Assembly: GCA_000687975.1 (NCBI GenBank)
Contig: JIAB01000001.1
Coordinates: 372,001-436,000 of the forward strand
Origin: Lachnospiraceae bacterium AC2031
GTDB lineage: Bacteria; Bacillota; Clostridia; Lachnospirales; Lachnospiraceae
Length of the DNA stretch: 64,000 nucleotides
Direction of reading: 5' to 3'
Part shown: positions 8,255-17,647 of the stretch, piece by piece
Layout: every line of letters starts with the position of its first letter
Position numbering within the stretch: position 1 is the stretch's first letter
Program-made: the position numbers and the translations under genes
The notes under the pieces: generated by a model
The model's database searches: none
What the model saw: the letters and a program-made list of their open reading frames with translations, nothing else
What the model was told of the DNA's origin: nothing

Positions 8255-10954
8255 TCAATCGCCACCATTCAGTCGTTCTTCAAACTCAGTCATATTCATT
8301 AGGATACGTCTTGGTTTAGTACCCTCTTCAGGTCCAACAACGCCAAACTCTTCCATTTGATCCATAATTCGAGCAGCTCTGTTAAATCCAATTCTCAGCA
8401 TTCTCTGAAGATAACCTATAGACGCTTTATCCTTTTCAATAACATAGCGTGCAGCATCTTCAAAGAGTTCATCATAGCGGTCACCATCTCCGCCTCCGGA
8501 ACCACCTCCAGATGAATCACCACCTGAAACAGATGTATTATCTATTGACTGCGATACAGACTCATCATAAGTCGTCTCACCGCTACTATCCTTGATAAAG
8601 TTAACAACGCTCATTACTTCGTCATCATCAATAAAGGCACCCTGTACACGAACAGGCTTTGTATATCCTGTTGGGTAGAAAAGCATATCACCCTTACCAA
8701 GCAGTTTCTCAGCCCCCACCATATCAATAATGGTACGTGAATCTGTACCAGATGAAACAGCAAATGCAATTCGCGATGGTACATTCGCTTTAATAAGACC
8801 TGTGATGACATCAACAGAAGGACGCTGAGTTGCAATAACAAGGTGAATACCAGCAGCACGAGCAAGCTGTGACAGACGAACAATGCTGTCCTCAACCTCT
8901 TTATGTGCAACCATCATCAGATCAGCCAGCTCGTCTACAATAACGATGAGTTGATACATATGCTTGAACTGAGGATCCTCATTTGGTCCCTGCTCTTCTA
9001 CTTTCTTATTAAAGCCTTCGATATTACGGACATTGTAATTTGCAAAGAGCTGATATCTTTTTGTCATCTCATCTACTGCCCAGTTAAGAGCACCAGCCGC
9101 CTTCTTAGGATCCGTAACAACAGGGATAAGAAGATGTGGGATACCGTTATACGCAGTAAGCTCTACCATCTTAGGATCCACCATGATCATACGAACATCC
9201 TCAGGTGATGACTTATAAAGAATACTCATAATGAGTGTATTGATACAAACTGATTTACCGGAACCTGTTGCACCAGCAATAAGGAGGTGAGGCATCTTAG
9301 CTATATCAGTAATAATAATCTGACCACTAATATCCTTACCAACAGCAAATGCCACGTTAGACTTAAATCTTTTGAAGAGATCATTATCGATCAGATCTCT
9401 AAAGTATACAGTCTGATTATTCTTATTAGGAATTTCAATACCGATAGCAGCCTTTCCTGGGATAGGTGCTTCGATACGTATATCTGCCGCTGCAAGAGCC
9501 ATCTTGATATCATTTTCCAACGAAAGAATCTTATTAACTCTGACACCCTGATCAGGCTGAAGCTCATAACGGGTAATAGATGGTCCTACACTACAGTTAG
9601 TGATAGTAACATTTACACCAAAACTCTCAAGAGCTGACTTAAGAGTAAGAGCTGTTTCTCGTACAGTATTATCATTAGATCTGTCAAATGAAGCTCTTCC
9701 GCCCTGCTTAAGAAGCTTAACAGGTGGGAATTTATAAACCTTCTTAGGTTCTGTCTGCTTATCAATCTGTTCTGTGATTTCTTCCTTAGCCTCAAGTCTA
9801 TCCTTAGTAGAAACCTTTTCCTGCTCCTCTACAGGAGCTGTGTTTGTCTGAGCAGGTATCACAGGATCAGCTTCAGGTGCAGGTACTATAGTGTTACTCG
9901 TTTCAAATGGATCCGCATATGTTCGTGGATCGACAGTAAGCTCCTCTACATCGTCATAATTGATCGACTTCTTCTTTTTTATAGGAGTACTTGTAATTGT
10001 TTTATCTGTAGGAACACTTCCACGCTCAAGCTTCTTTTCTTCTGTATCAAATACAGTAATATTTGAAAGAATATCCTGTTCGAAGCCCTTGGCGCTGGCA
10101 TTCTCAATATTTATATCACCTAGAATCTCACGTTCTTTCGCTTTACTAGCAGCCTTCTTTGCAGCAGCCTTTTTCTCTATAAGGCGCTGCTCCTCTGCTT
10201 CACGAGAATCACGGATTATTTTCTCGATGTCTTCGTCATCGTCATAATCATATTCGCCATAATCTTCATCATCATCGTCATCGTAGCTTACACGATCAGC
10301 CATCATAAAGAGTGCCTTTCCAAGCTGAACAAGTCTGACATTGGTAATCTCTATTATTGAAATAATAGAAAGCAGTGTTGTGATAATAACTGCACCAACT
10401 CGGCTTAGGAACTTGGCAATAACAACTATTATACCACCAAAGAATATACCTCCGCCTCGATGATCAGAGTATCCATTAAAGTACAGTTCCTTTATACCTA
10501 TTCCTTTTGTTCCAACAACCAGCTGGCATATAAAACCAACACACATAAAAAGAATCGTAAACCAGATCAGCTTCTTTATAAGCTTCGGTTTAGGCCCATT
10601 TGCCATGATGAAAACAAATGCAATAAAGAAAAAGAGAGGTAACACAAAAAACGTTGAGCCGAAAAGTCCAAAGAAGAATCCGCTCATCGCTTTACCTATC
10701 TTTCCGCATACTCCATATGTTCCAAGAACAAGTATAAGGTTTATTGCAAAAAATATGATTGTATATATCTCACGCAGATTCTCAGGAGGTGTTGCAGCTT
10801 CTGCTCTTTCCTGAGCTTTCATCTTAGCGTAAGCTTTTGTGTTCTTATTAGGTGTTCTGGTATTAGATGCACTTCTGCCAGAACTTTTTTTAGAACTATT
10901 CCTAGTCGAATTAGAACTTCTCTTTGTAGTTTTTCCAGTTGACTTTGTAGCCAT
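8255..10954 (-). CDS. ftsK: DNA translocase FtsK/SpoIIIE
   Basis: FtsK/SpoIIIE pumps DNA through the closing septum. The 899-aa protein has a basic N-terminus, about four membrane segments in residues ~60-210, then an acidic stretch (DDDDDEDYGEYDYDDDED) and a long linker to ~residue 400. The motor domain carries Walker A GATGSGKSVC and Walker B LIVIVDELADLMM. A Gly/Ser-rich spacer leads to the C-terminal winged-helix gamma domain (ASIGYLQRMLRIGFNRAARIMD), which reads DNA orientation sequences. AAGGTGG precedes the ATG. A strong hairpin lies between it and the upstream phosphorylase gene. In many Firmicutes ftsK lies near pnp, as it does here, with one phosphorylase gene between. Confidence 0.95.
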   Translation of the reverse strand: MATKSTGKTTKRSSNSTRNSSKKSSGRSASNTRTPNKNTKAYAKMKAQERAEAATPPENLREIYTIIFFAINLILVLGTYGVCGKIGKAMSGFFFGLFGSTFFVLPLFFFIAFVFIMANGPKPKLIKKLIWFTILFMCVGFICQLVVGTKGIGIKELYFNGYSDHRGGGIFFGGIIVVIAKFLSRVGAVIITTLLSIISIIEITNVRLVQLGKALFMMADRVSYDDDDDEDYGEYDYDDDEDIEKIIRDSREAEEQRLIEKKAAAKKAASKAKEREILGDINIENASAKGFEQDILSNITVFDTEEKKLERGSVPTDKTITSTPIKKKKSINYDDVEELTVDPRTYADPFETSNTIVPAPEADPVIPAQTNTAPVEEQEKVSTKDRLEAKEEITEQIDKQTEPKKVYKFPPVKLLKQGGRASFDRSNDNTVRETALTLKSALESFGVNVTITNCSVGPSITRYELQPDQGVRVNKILSLENDIKMALAAADIRIEAPIPGKAAIGIEIPNKNNQTVYFRDLIDNDLFKRFKSNVAFAVGKDISGQIIITDIAKMPHLLIAGATGSGKSVCINTLIMSILYKSSPEDVRMIMVDPKMVELTAYNGIPHLLIPVVTDPKKAAGALNWAVDEMTKRYQLFANYNVRNIEGFNKKVEEQGPNEDPQFKHMYQLIVIVDELADLMMVAHKEVEDSIVRLSQLARAAGIHLVIATQRPSVDVITGLIKANVPSRIAFAVSSGTDSRTIIDMVGAEKLLGKGDMLFYPTGYTKPVRVQGAFIDDDEVMSVVNFIKDSSGETTYDESVSQSIDNTSVSGGDSSGGGSGGGDGDRYDELFEDAARYVIEKDKASIGYLQRMLRIGFNRAARIMDQMEEFGVVGPEEGTKPRRILMNMTEFEERLNGGD

Positions 10955-10972
10955 TTACTAACCACCTTGAAA

Positions 10973-10997
10973 CCCCTCCATATATTCTATGGAGGGG
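10973..10997 (-). terminator. Perfect 10-bp hairpin between GH94 gene and ftsK
   Basis: CCCCTCCATA-TATTC-TATGGAGGGG is a perfect stem. On the minus strand it is followed only by TTTC, so it is a weak intrinsic terminator, or an mRNA end-protecting hairpin just above the ftsK ribosome binding site. Confidence 0.5.
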
Positions 10998-11012
10998 ATT
11001 AGTTTTTGATTA

Positions 11013-13424
11013 TTAAGAAATGTAAATGATAACTTCGTTTTCTTCCTTAAGAGCATCTGCAGGAATATATGGCTTATCAAAAGCTACGCCATTAACTGTC
11101 ATACTCTTAAAGCCTGACTCAGCTCCATTTGGATTCATAACAGTAATTGAGAGATGTTTTCCTCTAAAGTCCTTAGAAATCTCTACCTTATCCCACTTTG
11201 AAGAGATAGAAGGAGCTATCTTAAGTCCATAGAAGTCAGGTCTCATACCGAGGATACCCTCAACACATCCAACCATTACAGTTGAAGCTGTACCTGTAAG
11301 CCAATGAACATGACTACGTCCATGGAATGGGCTATCCTTTCCTTCAGTAAACTGACCATAGCAATATGGCTCCAGTTTTCTGATTTCAGCCTTATCATTC
11401 ATTGCACTAGGCGCATTCTCCATAAAGTACTGGAATGCTCTGTCTCCGTGTCCACGAAGAGCTTCAGCAAGAATTATCCAGCCCTGTGGCTGTGAGAAAA
11501 TACCACCATTTTCCTTAGTAGAAGCATTAAAGAGAAGCATAAGTGCTCCATCAAATGCATGCTCCTTATAAGCAGGCGCCATAAGCATTACACCGTAATC
11601 AGTATTGAGAATCTTGTTAACTGAATCAAGGGCCTTATCAGCCTGATCGTCAGTTGCAAGTCCTGAGATAACTGACCAGCTCTGTGGGTTAAGCCACATA
11701 TTTGCTTCTGGATCATTTCTCTCACCGATAACCTGACCACTTTCCATATATCCACGAATGAAACGATCCTCATTCCAGCAGTCGTTAAGAATCTTACCAA
11801 GCTTCTCCTGCTCTGCTTCGATATATGCGATGTAATCAGTATCATTTTTGTGTTCAGCGAACTTCTTAATAATTGTAAATGCATAATAAAGCTGGAATGC
11901 AACGAAGGTAGATTCACCCTTCTTACCAAGTCTCAGACAGTCATTCCAGTCTGCATGAAGACCAGCTGGCATACCATGAGGGCCAAGTCTGTTGAGCGAG
12001 AAATCAATCGCTCTCTTAAGGTGGTCATATACGGTACCCTCATCCTTATTTGCATAAACAATTACTTCATCTATAAAGTCAAGATTTCCTGACTCTGAAA
12101 TATACTTATATACTGTTGGGAATAACCACAGTGCATCATCAGCTCTATATGCTGGATGGCCTGTTTCCTTAGCATATACAGAATTCTCATCATTCTCATC
12201 TGGGCAGGTCTCATGACCGGCGTTATGTGTGAACTTAACAAGTGGAAGTCCACCACCGTTATCAACCTGAGCAGAAAGCATGAAACGAATCTTATCTGCA
12301 GCAGCTTCTGGATCAAGGTGAATAACACCCTGAATATCCTGAACTGTATCTCTATAACCGTATCCATTACGAAGACCGCAATATACGAATGATGCAGCTC
12401 TGGACCAGATAAATGTCATAAAGCAGTTAAATGCATTCCAAGTGTTGATCATTGAGTCGAACTCTGGAGATGGTGTCTTTACCTGGAAGTGCTCCAGCTT
12501 ACCATGCCAGTAAGTCTTAAGCTCATCAAGTTCTTTTGCTGTAGCTGTCTTAGCATCAGCATAGCCTGCAAGTATCTCTTCACACTCAGCATCACTCTTC
12601 TGTCCTACAACAAAGCAAAGAGTCTTTGACTCACCAGGAGCAAGTGTAACCTTAGATGAAAGTGCACCAACACTGTTTGAGTTGTAGTTAAGCGCGTTAC
12701 CAAGATCACCAGACTCTACTCCAACTGGATTTGAATAATTGCGATATGAACCAAGGAATGCTTCCTTATCTCCACAATATGATGATACATCACCACCTGC
12801 AAGTCCAAGGAATCTGCAAGCTGACTTGCTTCCATTAACACTTGAATTTACAACATTTTCATTTATTATCTGCTTAATACGGTTACCCATAAAGTAGGTA
12901 CGTGTAATAAACAGTGTGTACTGAAGATTAACCTGATCCTGCTCATAGTTTCCTTCATTAGTAAACTCAGCAAAACCAGTAAGTGTGAGGTCACGTGCCT
13001 TATCTGAAGTATTAGTAACTTCAACACTCCAAACCTCATATGTTTTATTAAGAGGAACATAGTATGAAGCCTCTGTATGAATTCCTGAATAATCAGACTT
13101 GATAACAGTATAAGCTGTACCATGTCTAACCTCGCTCTTGAAAGTATCAAGAGACTTACCTACAGGCATCCATGAGTTTGACCAGAAATCGCCTGTTTCA
13201 TTATCTCTAAGATAGATATAACGTCCAGGCTGATCAAAACTATTAAATACATATCTAAGTACACGACCATTGGCACCAGACTTAACAAAGCTGTAGCCAC
13301 CGGCATTATTAGATATTATAGCGCCATATTCAGGCGAACCAAGATAGTTCGCCCATGGTGCTGGAGTATCTGGTCTAGTAATTACGTATTCCTTATTAAT
13401 ATCATCAAAAAAGCCATACTGCAT
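11013..13424 (-). CDS. Cellobiose phosphorylase (glycoside hydrolase family 94)
   Basis: GH94 enzymes split cellobiose with phosphate into glucose-1-phosphate and glucose in the cytosol, which saves ATP. The protein is 803 aa from the ATG at 13424. A TTG at 13442 would add six residues, but GGAGG lies inside that stretch, and the family starts like this one (MQYGFFDDINKEYVI). The N-terminal beta-sandwich (YLGSPEYGAIISNNAGGY) is followed by the helical-barrel domain with GLHADWNDCLRLG, which holds the general-acid Asp, and MWLNPQSWSVISG. No signal peptide. It pairs well with the membrane-anchored cellulase at 27346-28902. Other GH94 phosphorylases (cellodextrin, chitobiose) are possible, but the N-terminus matches cellobiose phosphorylase best. 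Confidence 0.9.
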   Translation of the reverse strand: MQYGFFDDINKEYVITRPDTPAPWANYLGSPEYGAIISNNAGGYSFVKSGANGRVLRYVFNSFDQPGRYIYLRDNETGDFWSNSWMPVGKSLDTFKSEVRHGTAYTVIKSDYSGIHTEASYYVPLNKTYEVWSVEVTNTSDKARDLTLTGFAEFTNEGNYEQDQVNLQYTLFITRTYFMGNRIKQIINENVVNSSVNGSKSACRFLGLAGGDVSSYCGDKEAFLGSYRNYSNPVGVESGDLGNALNYNSNSVGALSSKVTLAPGESKTLCFVVGQKSDAECEEILAGYADAKTATAKELDELKTYWHGKLEHFQVKTPSPEFDSMINTWNAFNCFMTFIWSRAASFVYCGLRNGYGYRDTVQDIQGVIHLDPEAAADKIRFMLSAQVDNGGGLPLVKFTHNAGHETCPDENDENSVYAKETGHPAYRADDALWLFPTVYKYISESGNLDFIDEVIVYANKDEGTVYDHLKRAIDFSLNRLGPHGMPAGLHADWNDCLRLGKKGESTFVAFQLYYAFTIIKKFAEHKNDTDYIAYIEAEQEKLGKILNDCWNEDRFIRGYMESGQVIGERNDPEANMWLNPQSWSVISGLATDDQADKALDSVNKILNTDYGVMLMAPAYKEHAFDGALMLLFNASTKENGGIFSQPQGWIILAEALRGHGDRAFQYFMENAPSAMNDKAEIRKLEPYCYGQFTEGKDSPFHGRSHVHWLTGTASTVMVGCVEGILGMRPDFYGLKIAPSISSKWDKVEISKDFRGKHLSITVMNPNGAESGFKSMTVNGVAFDKPYIPADALKEENEVIIYIS

Positions 13425-13488
13425 ATTAATAATATCCTCCAAAGTCTTTATATAGTTCCCCTAAAATACTCTTTAAAACTTTGTTCTT

Positions 13489-15573
13489 TTACTGATCAGC
13501 ATCCTTGAGAGAAAGGCTAACCTTACCCATCTCGATACCAAGAACCTTAACTCTTACCTTATCACCGATATTTACAACATCCTCAACCTTCTCAACTCTT
13601 TCCTTAGCAAGCTTTGAGATGTGGATCATTCCGTCCTTGATAGGTGTGATCTGAACGAATGCGCCAAATGGCATGATTCTAACAACTTCACCTTCGTATG
13701 TCTTACCAATCTCGATTGGCTCAACGATAAGCTTGATTGTCTTTATAGCATTGTCGATACCTGCCTGGTTGATACCACAAACTGATACCATACCTTCGTC
13801 ATCGATATCGATCTTAACGTCATTTTCTTCAATGATCTGGTTGATCATCTTACCCTTCTGTCCGATAACATCACCGATCTTATCTGGATCTATCTGAAGT
13901 GAAACGATCTTTGGAGCATACTCATTTACAGTCTCACGTGGAGCTGGGATAGCCTTAAGCATGCACTCATCAAGAATGAAGAAACGAGCTTCTCTTGTAC
14001 GAGCAATAGCACCCTTAATAATCTCATCTGTAAGACCATGGATCTTAATATCCATCTGAATTGCTGTGATACCTTCCTTAGTACCAGCTACCTTGAAGTC
14101 CATATCTCCGAAGAAGTCCTCAAGACCCTGGATATCTGTAAGAAGTACGAAATCATCATCTGTCTCGCCTGTTACAAGACCACAGCTGATACCAGCTACA
14201 GGAGCCTTAAGAGGAACACCTGCTGCCATAAGTGACATACATGATGCACAAGTTGAACCCATTGAAGTAGATCCGTTAGACTCAAATGTCTCGGATACGG
14301 CACGGATTGCATAAGGGAAATCTTCCTTTGAAGGAATTACTGGAAGAAGTGCTCTCTCAGCAAGTGCTCCATGTCCGATCTCACGACGTCCAGGACCACG
14401 ACTTACCTTTGTCTCACCTACAGAATATGAAGGGAAGTTATAGTGATGCATATATCTCTTCTCTGTGATGAAGTCATCAAGTCCATCAACCTTCTGAGCC
14501 TCTGAAAGAGGTGCAAGTGTTACGATATCACAGATCTGTGTCTGTCCTCTAGTAAACATGGCTGAACCATGAACTCTAGGAATTATGTCAACCTCAGCTG
14601 CAAGTGGTCTGATCTGATCAAGTGCACGACCATCTGGACGCTTGTGATCCTTCAGAATCATCTTACGAACTGTCTTCTTCTGATACTGATAGAGAGCATC
14701 ACCGAGGAAGCTGAGCCACTCTTCATTATCAGCATATCTTTCCTTAAGCTGATCCTTGAATGCATCTATATTCTTCTCTCTTGTCTGCTTATCATCTGTA
14801 AATACAGCCTCTTCCATAACTTCTGGAGGAATAACTGTCTTAATATCCTCGAAGAGCTCTTCAGGAACTGCATAGCTCTTATACTCAAACTTAGGCTTTC
14901 CGCACTCTTCTACAATCTTGTCGATGAACTCGATAACCTTCTGGTTAACCTTGTGAGCCTCGAAGATTGCCTCAAGCATCTTATCCTCAGGAACCTGGTT
15001 AGCACCAGCCTCGATCATGATAACCTTATACTTTGTTGAAGCAACTGTAAGGTTAAGATCTGAAACAGCAAGCTGTGCAGCACTTGGGTTGAAGATAAGG
15101 TGATTATTGATCATACCAACCTGTGTAGTAGCACATGGGCCGTCAAATGGAATATCTGAGATTGAAGTTGCAATAGCTGAACCAAGCATAGCTGTAAGTT
15201 CAGGTCTGCACTCTGGATCTACTGAAAGAACTAAGCTTTCAAGTGTAACATCATTTCTAAAATCCTTTGGGAAAAGAGGACGCATAGGACGGTCGATTAC
15301 ACGACATGTAAGAACGGCATTTTCTGATGCCTTGCCCTCTCTCTTGTTGAAACCACCAGGAATCTTACCTACTGCATACATCTTCTCGTTATACTCTACT
15401 GAGAGTGGGAAGAAGTCGATTCCGTCTCTTGGCTCCTTAGAAGCTGTAGCTGTTGAAAGTACTACTGTATCACCATAGTGAATGAGTACTGCGCCATTTG
15501 CCTGCTTGCCGACTCTGTCTACATCAACTCTAAGAGTCTTGCCAGCAAGTTCCATTTCATACTTTTTGAACAT
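13489..15573 (-). CDS. pnp: Polyribonucleotide nucleotidyltransferase (PNPase)
   Basis: PNPase degrades RNA 3' to 5' using phosphate. At 694 aa it has the normal order: two RNase PH domains (residues ~10-230 and ~310-540) joined by a helical linker, a KH domain (IGDVIGQKGKMINQIIEE, ~550-610) and a C-terminal S1 domain (GEVVRIMPFGAFVQI, ~620-690). AAGGAG lies before the ATG. The gene has its own likely promoter at 15750-15778 and a strong 5' leader hairpin at 15619-15704, like the leader cleaved by RNase III in the autoregulated E. coli gene. The aroE-aroK fusion separates it from rpsO, its usual upstream partner. Confidence 0.97.
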   Translation of the reverse strand: MFKKYEMELAGKTLRVDVDRVGKQANGAVLIHYGDTVVLSTATASKEPRDGIDFFPLSVEYNEKMYAVGKIPGGFNKREGKASENAVLTCRVIDRPMRPLFPKDFRNDVTLESLVLSVDPECRPELTAMLGSAIATSISDIPFDGPCATTQVGMINNHLIFNPSAAQLAVSDLNLTVASTKYKVIMIEAGANQVPEDKMLEAIFEAHKVNQKVIEFIDKIVEECGKPKFEYKSYAVPEELFEDIKTVIPPEVMEEAVFTDDKQTREKNIDAFKDQLKERYADNEEWLSFLGDALYQYQKKTVRKMILKDHKRPDGRALDQIRPLAAEVDIIPRVHGSAMFTRGQTQICDIVTLAPLSEAQKVDGLDDFITEKRYMHHYNFPSYSVGETKVSRGPGRREIGHGALAERALLPVIPSKEDFPYAIRAVSETFESNGSTSMGSTCASCMSLMAAGVPLKAPVAGISCGLVTGETDDDFVLLTDIQGLEDFFGDMDFKVAGTKEGITAIQMDIKIHGLTDEIIKGAIARTREARFFILDECMLKAIPAPRETVNEYAPKIVSLQIDPDKIGDVIGQKGKMINQIIEENDVKIDIDDEGMVSVCGINQAGIDNAIKTIKLIVEPIEIGKTYEGEVVRIMPFGAFVQITPIKDGMIHISKLAKERVEKVEDVVNIGDKVRVKVLGIEMGKVSLSLKDADQ

Positions 15574-15618
15574 ATTTTGTTTCTCCTTCGTATAATTTAT
15601 TCTTGATCACACGAGGGT

Positions 15619-15704
15619 CCGAAACAACTGAAGTACCATGAAGAATATCCTATTAAAGTGCCATGGTTATTATGATTTACTTCATCCCACTTCAGTGGTC
15701 TCGG
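15619..15704 (-). promoter_or_regulatory. pnp 5'-leader hairpin
   Basis: Two 25-nt arms (15619-15643 and 15680-15704) pair at about 21 positions, including ACTGAAGT/ACTTCAGT and ATGAAG/CTTCAT blocks around a 3x3 internal loop. The structure lies in the untranslated leader ~45 nt before the pnp start. By analogy with other pnp leaders it may be an RNase III/PNPase autoregulation site; that link is inferred. Confidence 0.6.
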
Positions 15705-15749
15705 CTTGGGAACAGGAATAGTCTCCCTTCACCTCGCATAATCCTTAAA

Positions 15750-15778
15750 AGTTTACCATAATAACACTAACACTTCAA
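15750..15778 (-). promoter_or_regulatory. Predicted promoter of pnp
   Basis: -35 TTGAAG (15778-15773) and -10 TAAACT (15755-15750) with 17-bp spacing on the minus strand, starting inside the space just after the aroE-aroK stop codon. Confidence 0.55.
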
Positions 15779-15779
15779 C

Positions 15780-17165
15780 TTATAATTCATCACAGATTTC
15801 AAAATCATGAAGTATTTCTTCTATAGTTTTGTTAGAAGTACTGATAGTTATATCAGCTGCTGATTCATAATACTGGGAACGAGCCTTAAGCATATCTGCG
15901 ATCTTCGACTTCTTTTCGGTCTCAGAAAGGCCATTTAGTAACGGACGCTGATCGTCATCCTTAACTCGGTCATATATTGTATCCACATCAGCTGAAAGGT
16001 AATATACAGTACCACACTCCTTCAGCATGCGACGATTAGACTGACGAATCACCGCACCACCACCTGTTGAAATCACTGTATTTGAGAGATATTTTAGACT
16101 GTCTATAGAAAAACTCTCCGAATCTCTAAAGCCCTGTTCTCCAACCTCAGCGAATATCTGATTAATAGACTTTCCTTCTCTCTCAACTATATACTCATCA
16201 AGATCCAGGAAATTCATTCCACGAGCCTCAGCAAGCGCTTTTCCAACAGTAGATTTTCCCGAACCCATATAACCTACCAGGACTATATTCTCTCCATAAA
16301 GCTTCTGGCAAAGCTTTGCATATGTAAGCTTCGCATAGTCACCTGGCACTTTAAGATCAAACCAATATTCAAAAGCAATGACTCCCTGATAAAGAAGCAT
16401 GGATAGACCATTATCATTCTTTATACCAAGTTCACTGAGTTTAGCGAGAAATGGGGTCACAGCCGGATTATAAATAAGGTCGTAGCCATACTCTGCCATC
16501 CTGTAGAAATCGTCATCATCTATAACAAGACCATCACCAGGTTTAAGTCCAAAGGATGTACACTGGAAAAAGATATACTTATCATCAGGAATATCTTTAT
16601 ATTCATCTAATGATAGAGGAACAACTATATTTATTTCTTCAGCAATTTTTTCTGCTTTTTCTTTAGTTCTATTTAGAAGATATATCTTTTCCGCCCCTGC
16701 ACTCTCAAGCATTACGCATACAGCCCTTGCAGCACCGCCTGCACCGATTATTACTACCTTCTTGCCACTAAGTTCAACACCTTTAGTTTCAAGGGCACGT
16801 CGTAAGCCTGGCATATCAGTGTTATATCCTTTATAGCCTTTTCCATTCTTTGAAAGAACTAAAGTATTTACAGCACCTATCTTTTTAGCAAGATCATCTA
16901 TCTCCACAAGCGATTCCATAACATCCTGCTTATATGGCACTGTAACATTAAGACCCTTTACACCCGAAGCATAAAGACCTTTTACCGCAACTGATATATT
17001 AGACTCGCCTGCATCTGAGGTACCAGATACAACATGAACCGGCAGATATGCAGCATTGATACCTATCAGCTCGCAGAGAGTATTATGAATTACCGGCGAC
17101 AGAGTATGCTCTATAGGATCTCCTATAACACCTAGAATATTAGTTTTTCCATTTATTTCTATCAT
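15780..17165 (-). CDS. Bifunctional shikimate dehydrogenase / shikimate kinase (AroE-AroK fusion)
   Basis: Residues ~1-290 are shikimate dehydrogenase: LSPVIHNTL, the catalytic Lys region NVTVPYKQ, YNTDMPGL, and the nucleotide-binding loop IGAGGAARAV. Residues ~294-461 are shikimate kinase: P-loop GYMGSGKST (298-306), DLDEYIVEREGKSI, and STGGGAVIR. The fused enzyme would reduce 3-dehydroshikimate and then phosphorylate the shikimate, two successive steps in chorismate synthesis. The reading frame is unbroken across the joint, so this is a fusion and not an overlap. aroC lies two genes upstream with rpsO between. Each domain is near its normal size and keeps its catalytic motifs. Confidence 0.93.
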   Translation of the reverse strand: MIEINGKTNILGVIGDPIEHTLSPVIHNTLCELIGINAAYLPVHVVSGTSDAGESNISVAVKGLYASGVKGLNVTVPYKQDVMESLVEIDDLAKKIGAVNTLVLSKNGKGYKGYNTDMPGLRRALETKGVELSGKKVVIIGAGGAARAVCVMLESAGAEKIYLLNRTKEKAEKIAEEINIVVPLSLDEYKDIPDDKYIFFQCTSFGLKPGDGLVIDDDDFYRMAEYGYDLIYNPAVTPFLAKLSELGIKNDNGLSMLLYQGVIAFEYWFDLKVPGDYAKLTYAKLCQKLYGENIVLVGYMGSGKSTVGKALAEARGMNFLDLDEYIVEREGKSINQIFAEVGEQGFRDSESFSIDSLKYLSNTVISTGGGAVIRQSNRRMLKECGTVYYLSADVDTIYDRVKDDDQRPLLNGLSETEKKSKIADMLKARSQYYESAADITISTSNKTIEEILHDFEICDEL

Positions 17166-17213
17166 TTGTTTATCCTTTAGTTATCCTTCACTTAAATGGT
17201 TTTCTTTAAATAT

Positions 17214-17245
17214 AGAAAAAAGCACGAGGGATGAATCCTCGTGCT
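17214..17245 (-). terminator. Terminator after rpsO
   Basis: AGCACGAGG-GATTCAT-CCTCGTGCT type stem (9 bp) followed on the minus strand by TTTTTTC. It lies between rpsO and the aroE-aroK fusion. Confidence 0.85.
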
Positions 17246-17258
17246 TTCATCAACGTAA

Positions 17259-17525
17259 TTACTTTCTAAGACCAAGCTTCTCAATGAGCGCTCTGTATCT
17301 TTCGATATCCTTACCCTTAAGATAAGCAAGAAGATTTCTTCTCTGACCTACCATCTTAAGCAGACCTCTTCTTGAGTGGAAATCATTTGGATGATTCTTG
17401 AAATGCTCATTAAGGTCATTGATTCTTGCTGTAAGGATTGCAATCTGTACCTCTGGTGAACCTGTATCGTTTGCACCATTTCCGTACTTAGCTGTAATCT
17501 CAGCCTTCTGCTCTTTAGTAATCAT
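17259..17525 (-). CDS. rpsO: 30S ribosomal protein S15
   Basis: The 88-aa protein is uS15, which binds the central domain of 16S rRNA. The family stretch [34 protein letters not shown] and [10 protein letters not shown] are all present. Start ATG has AGGAGG upstream. It has a strong promoter (17616-17644), a structured leader (17561-17597) and its own terminator, so it is an autonomous unit. S15 commonly represses its own mRNA by binding the leader. Confidence 0.98.
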   Translation of the reverse strand: MITKEQKAEITAKYGNGANDTGSPEVQIAILTARINDLNEHFKNHPNDFHSRRGLLKMVGQRRNLLAYLKGKDIERYRALIEKLGLRK

Positions 17526-17560
17526 TGTTACTACCTCCTATTAATATAATATACGCCTCA

Positions 17561-17597
17561 TACCGAGTTTAGGTCGGAGTTCTCCAAAAACTCAGTA
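17561..17597 (-). promoter_or_regulatory. rpsO leader structure, candidate S15 autoregulatory element
   Basis: A 10-bp stem TACTGAGTTT/AAACTCGGTA (one G-U) encloses a second hairpin GGAG-AA-CTCC in the 5' leader of rpsO. S15 is known to bind leader RNA of its own gene in several bacterial groups with differing structures. Assignment here rests on position and structure only. Confidence 0.55.
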
Positions 17598-17615
17598 CGG
17601 GTTAAAAACATAGGT

Positions 17616-17644
17616 ATGATACAGTATTACCCTGTTTATGTCAA
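17616..17644 (-). promoter_or_regulatory. Promoter of rpsO
   Basis: Consensus -35 TTGACA (17644-17639), 17-bp spacer, -10 TATCAT (17621-17616) on the minus strand; predicted start near 17609 gives an ~85-nt leader. Confidence 0.8.
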
Positions 17645-17647
17645 GTA

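Noticed and set aside
10605-10814. Plus-strand reading frames opposite ftsK, pnp and other minus-strand genes
   Set aside because: All are shadows of long, well-conserved genes, with no ribosome binding sites or family matches.
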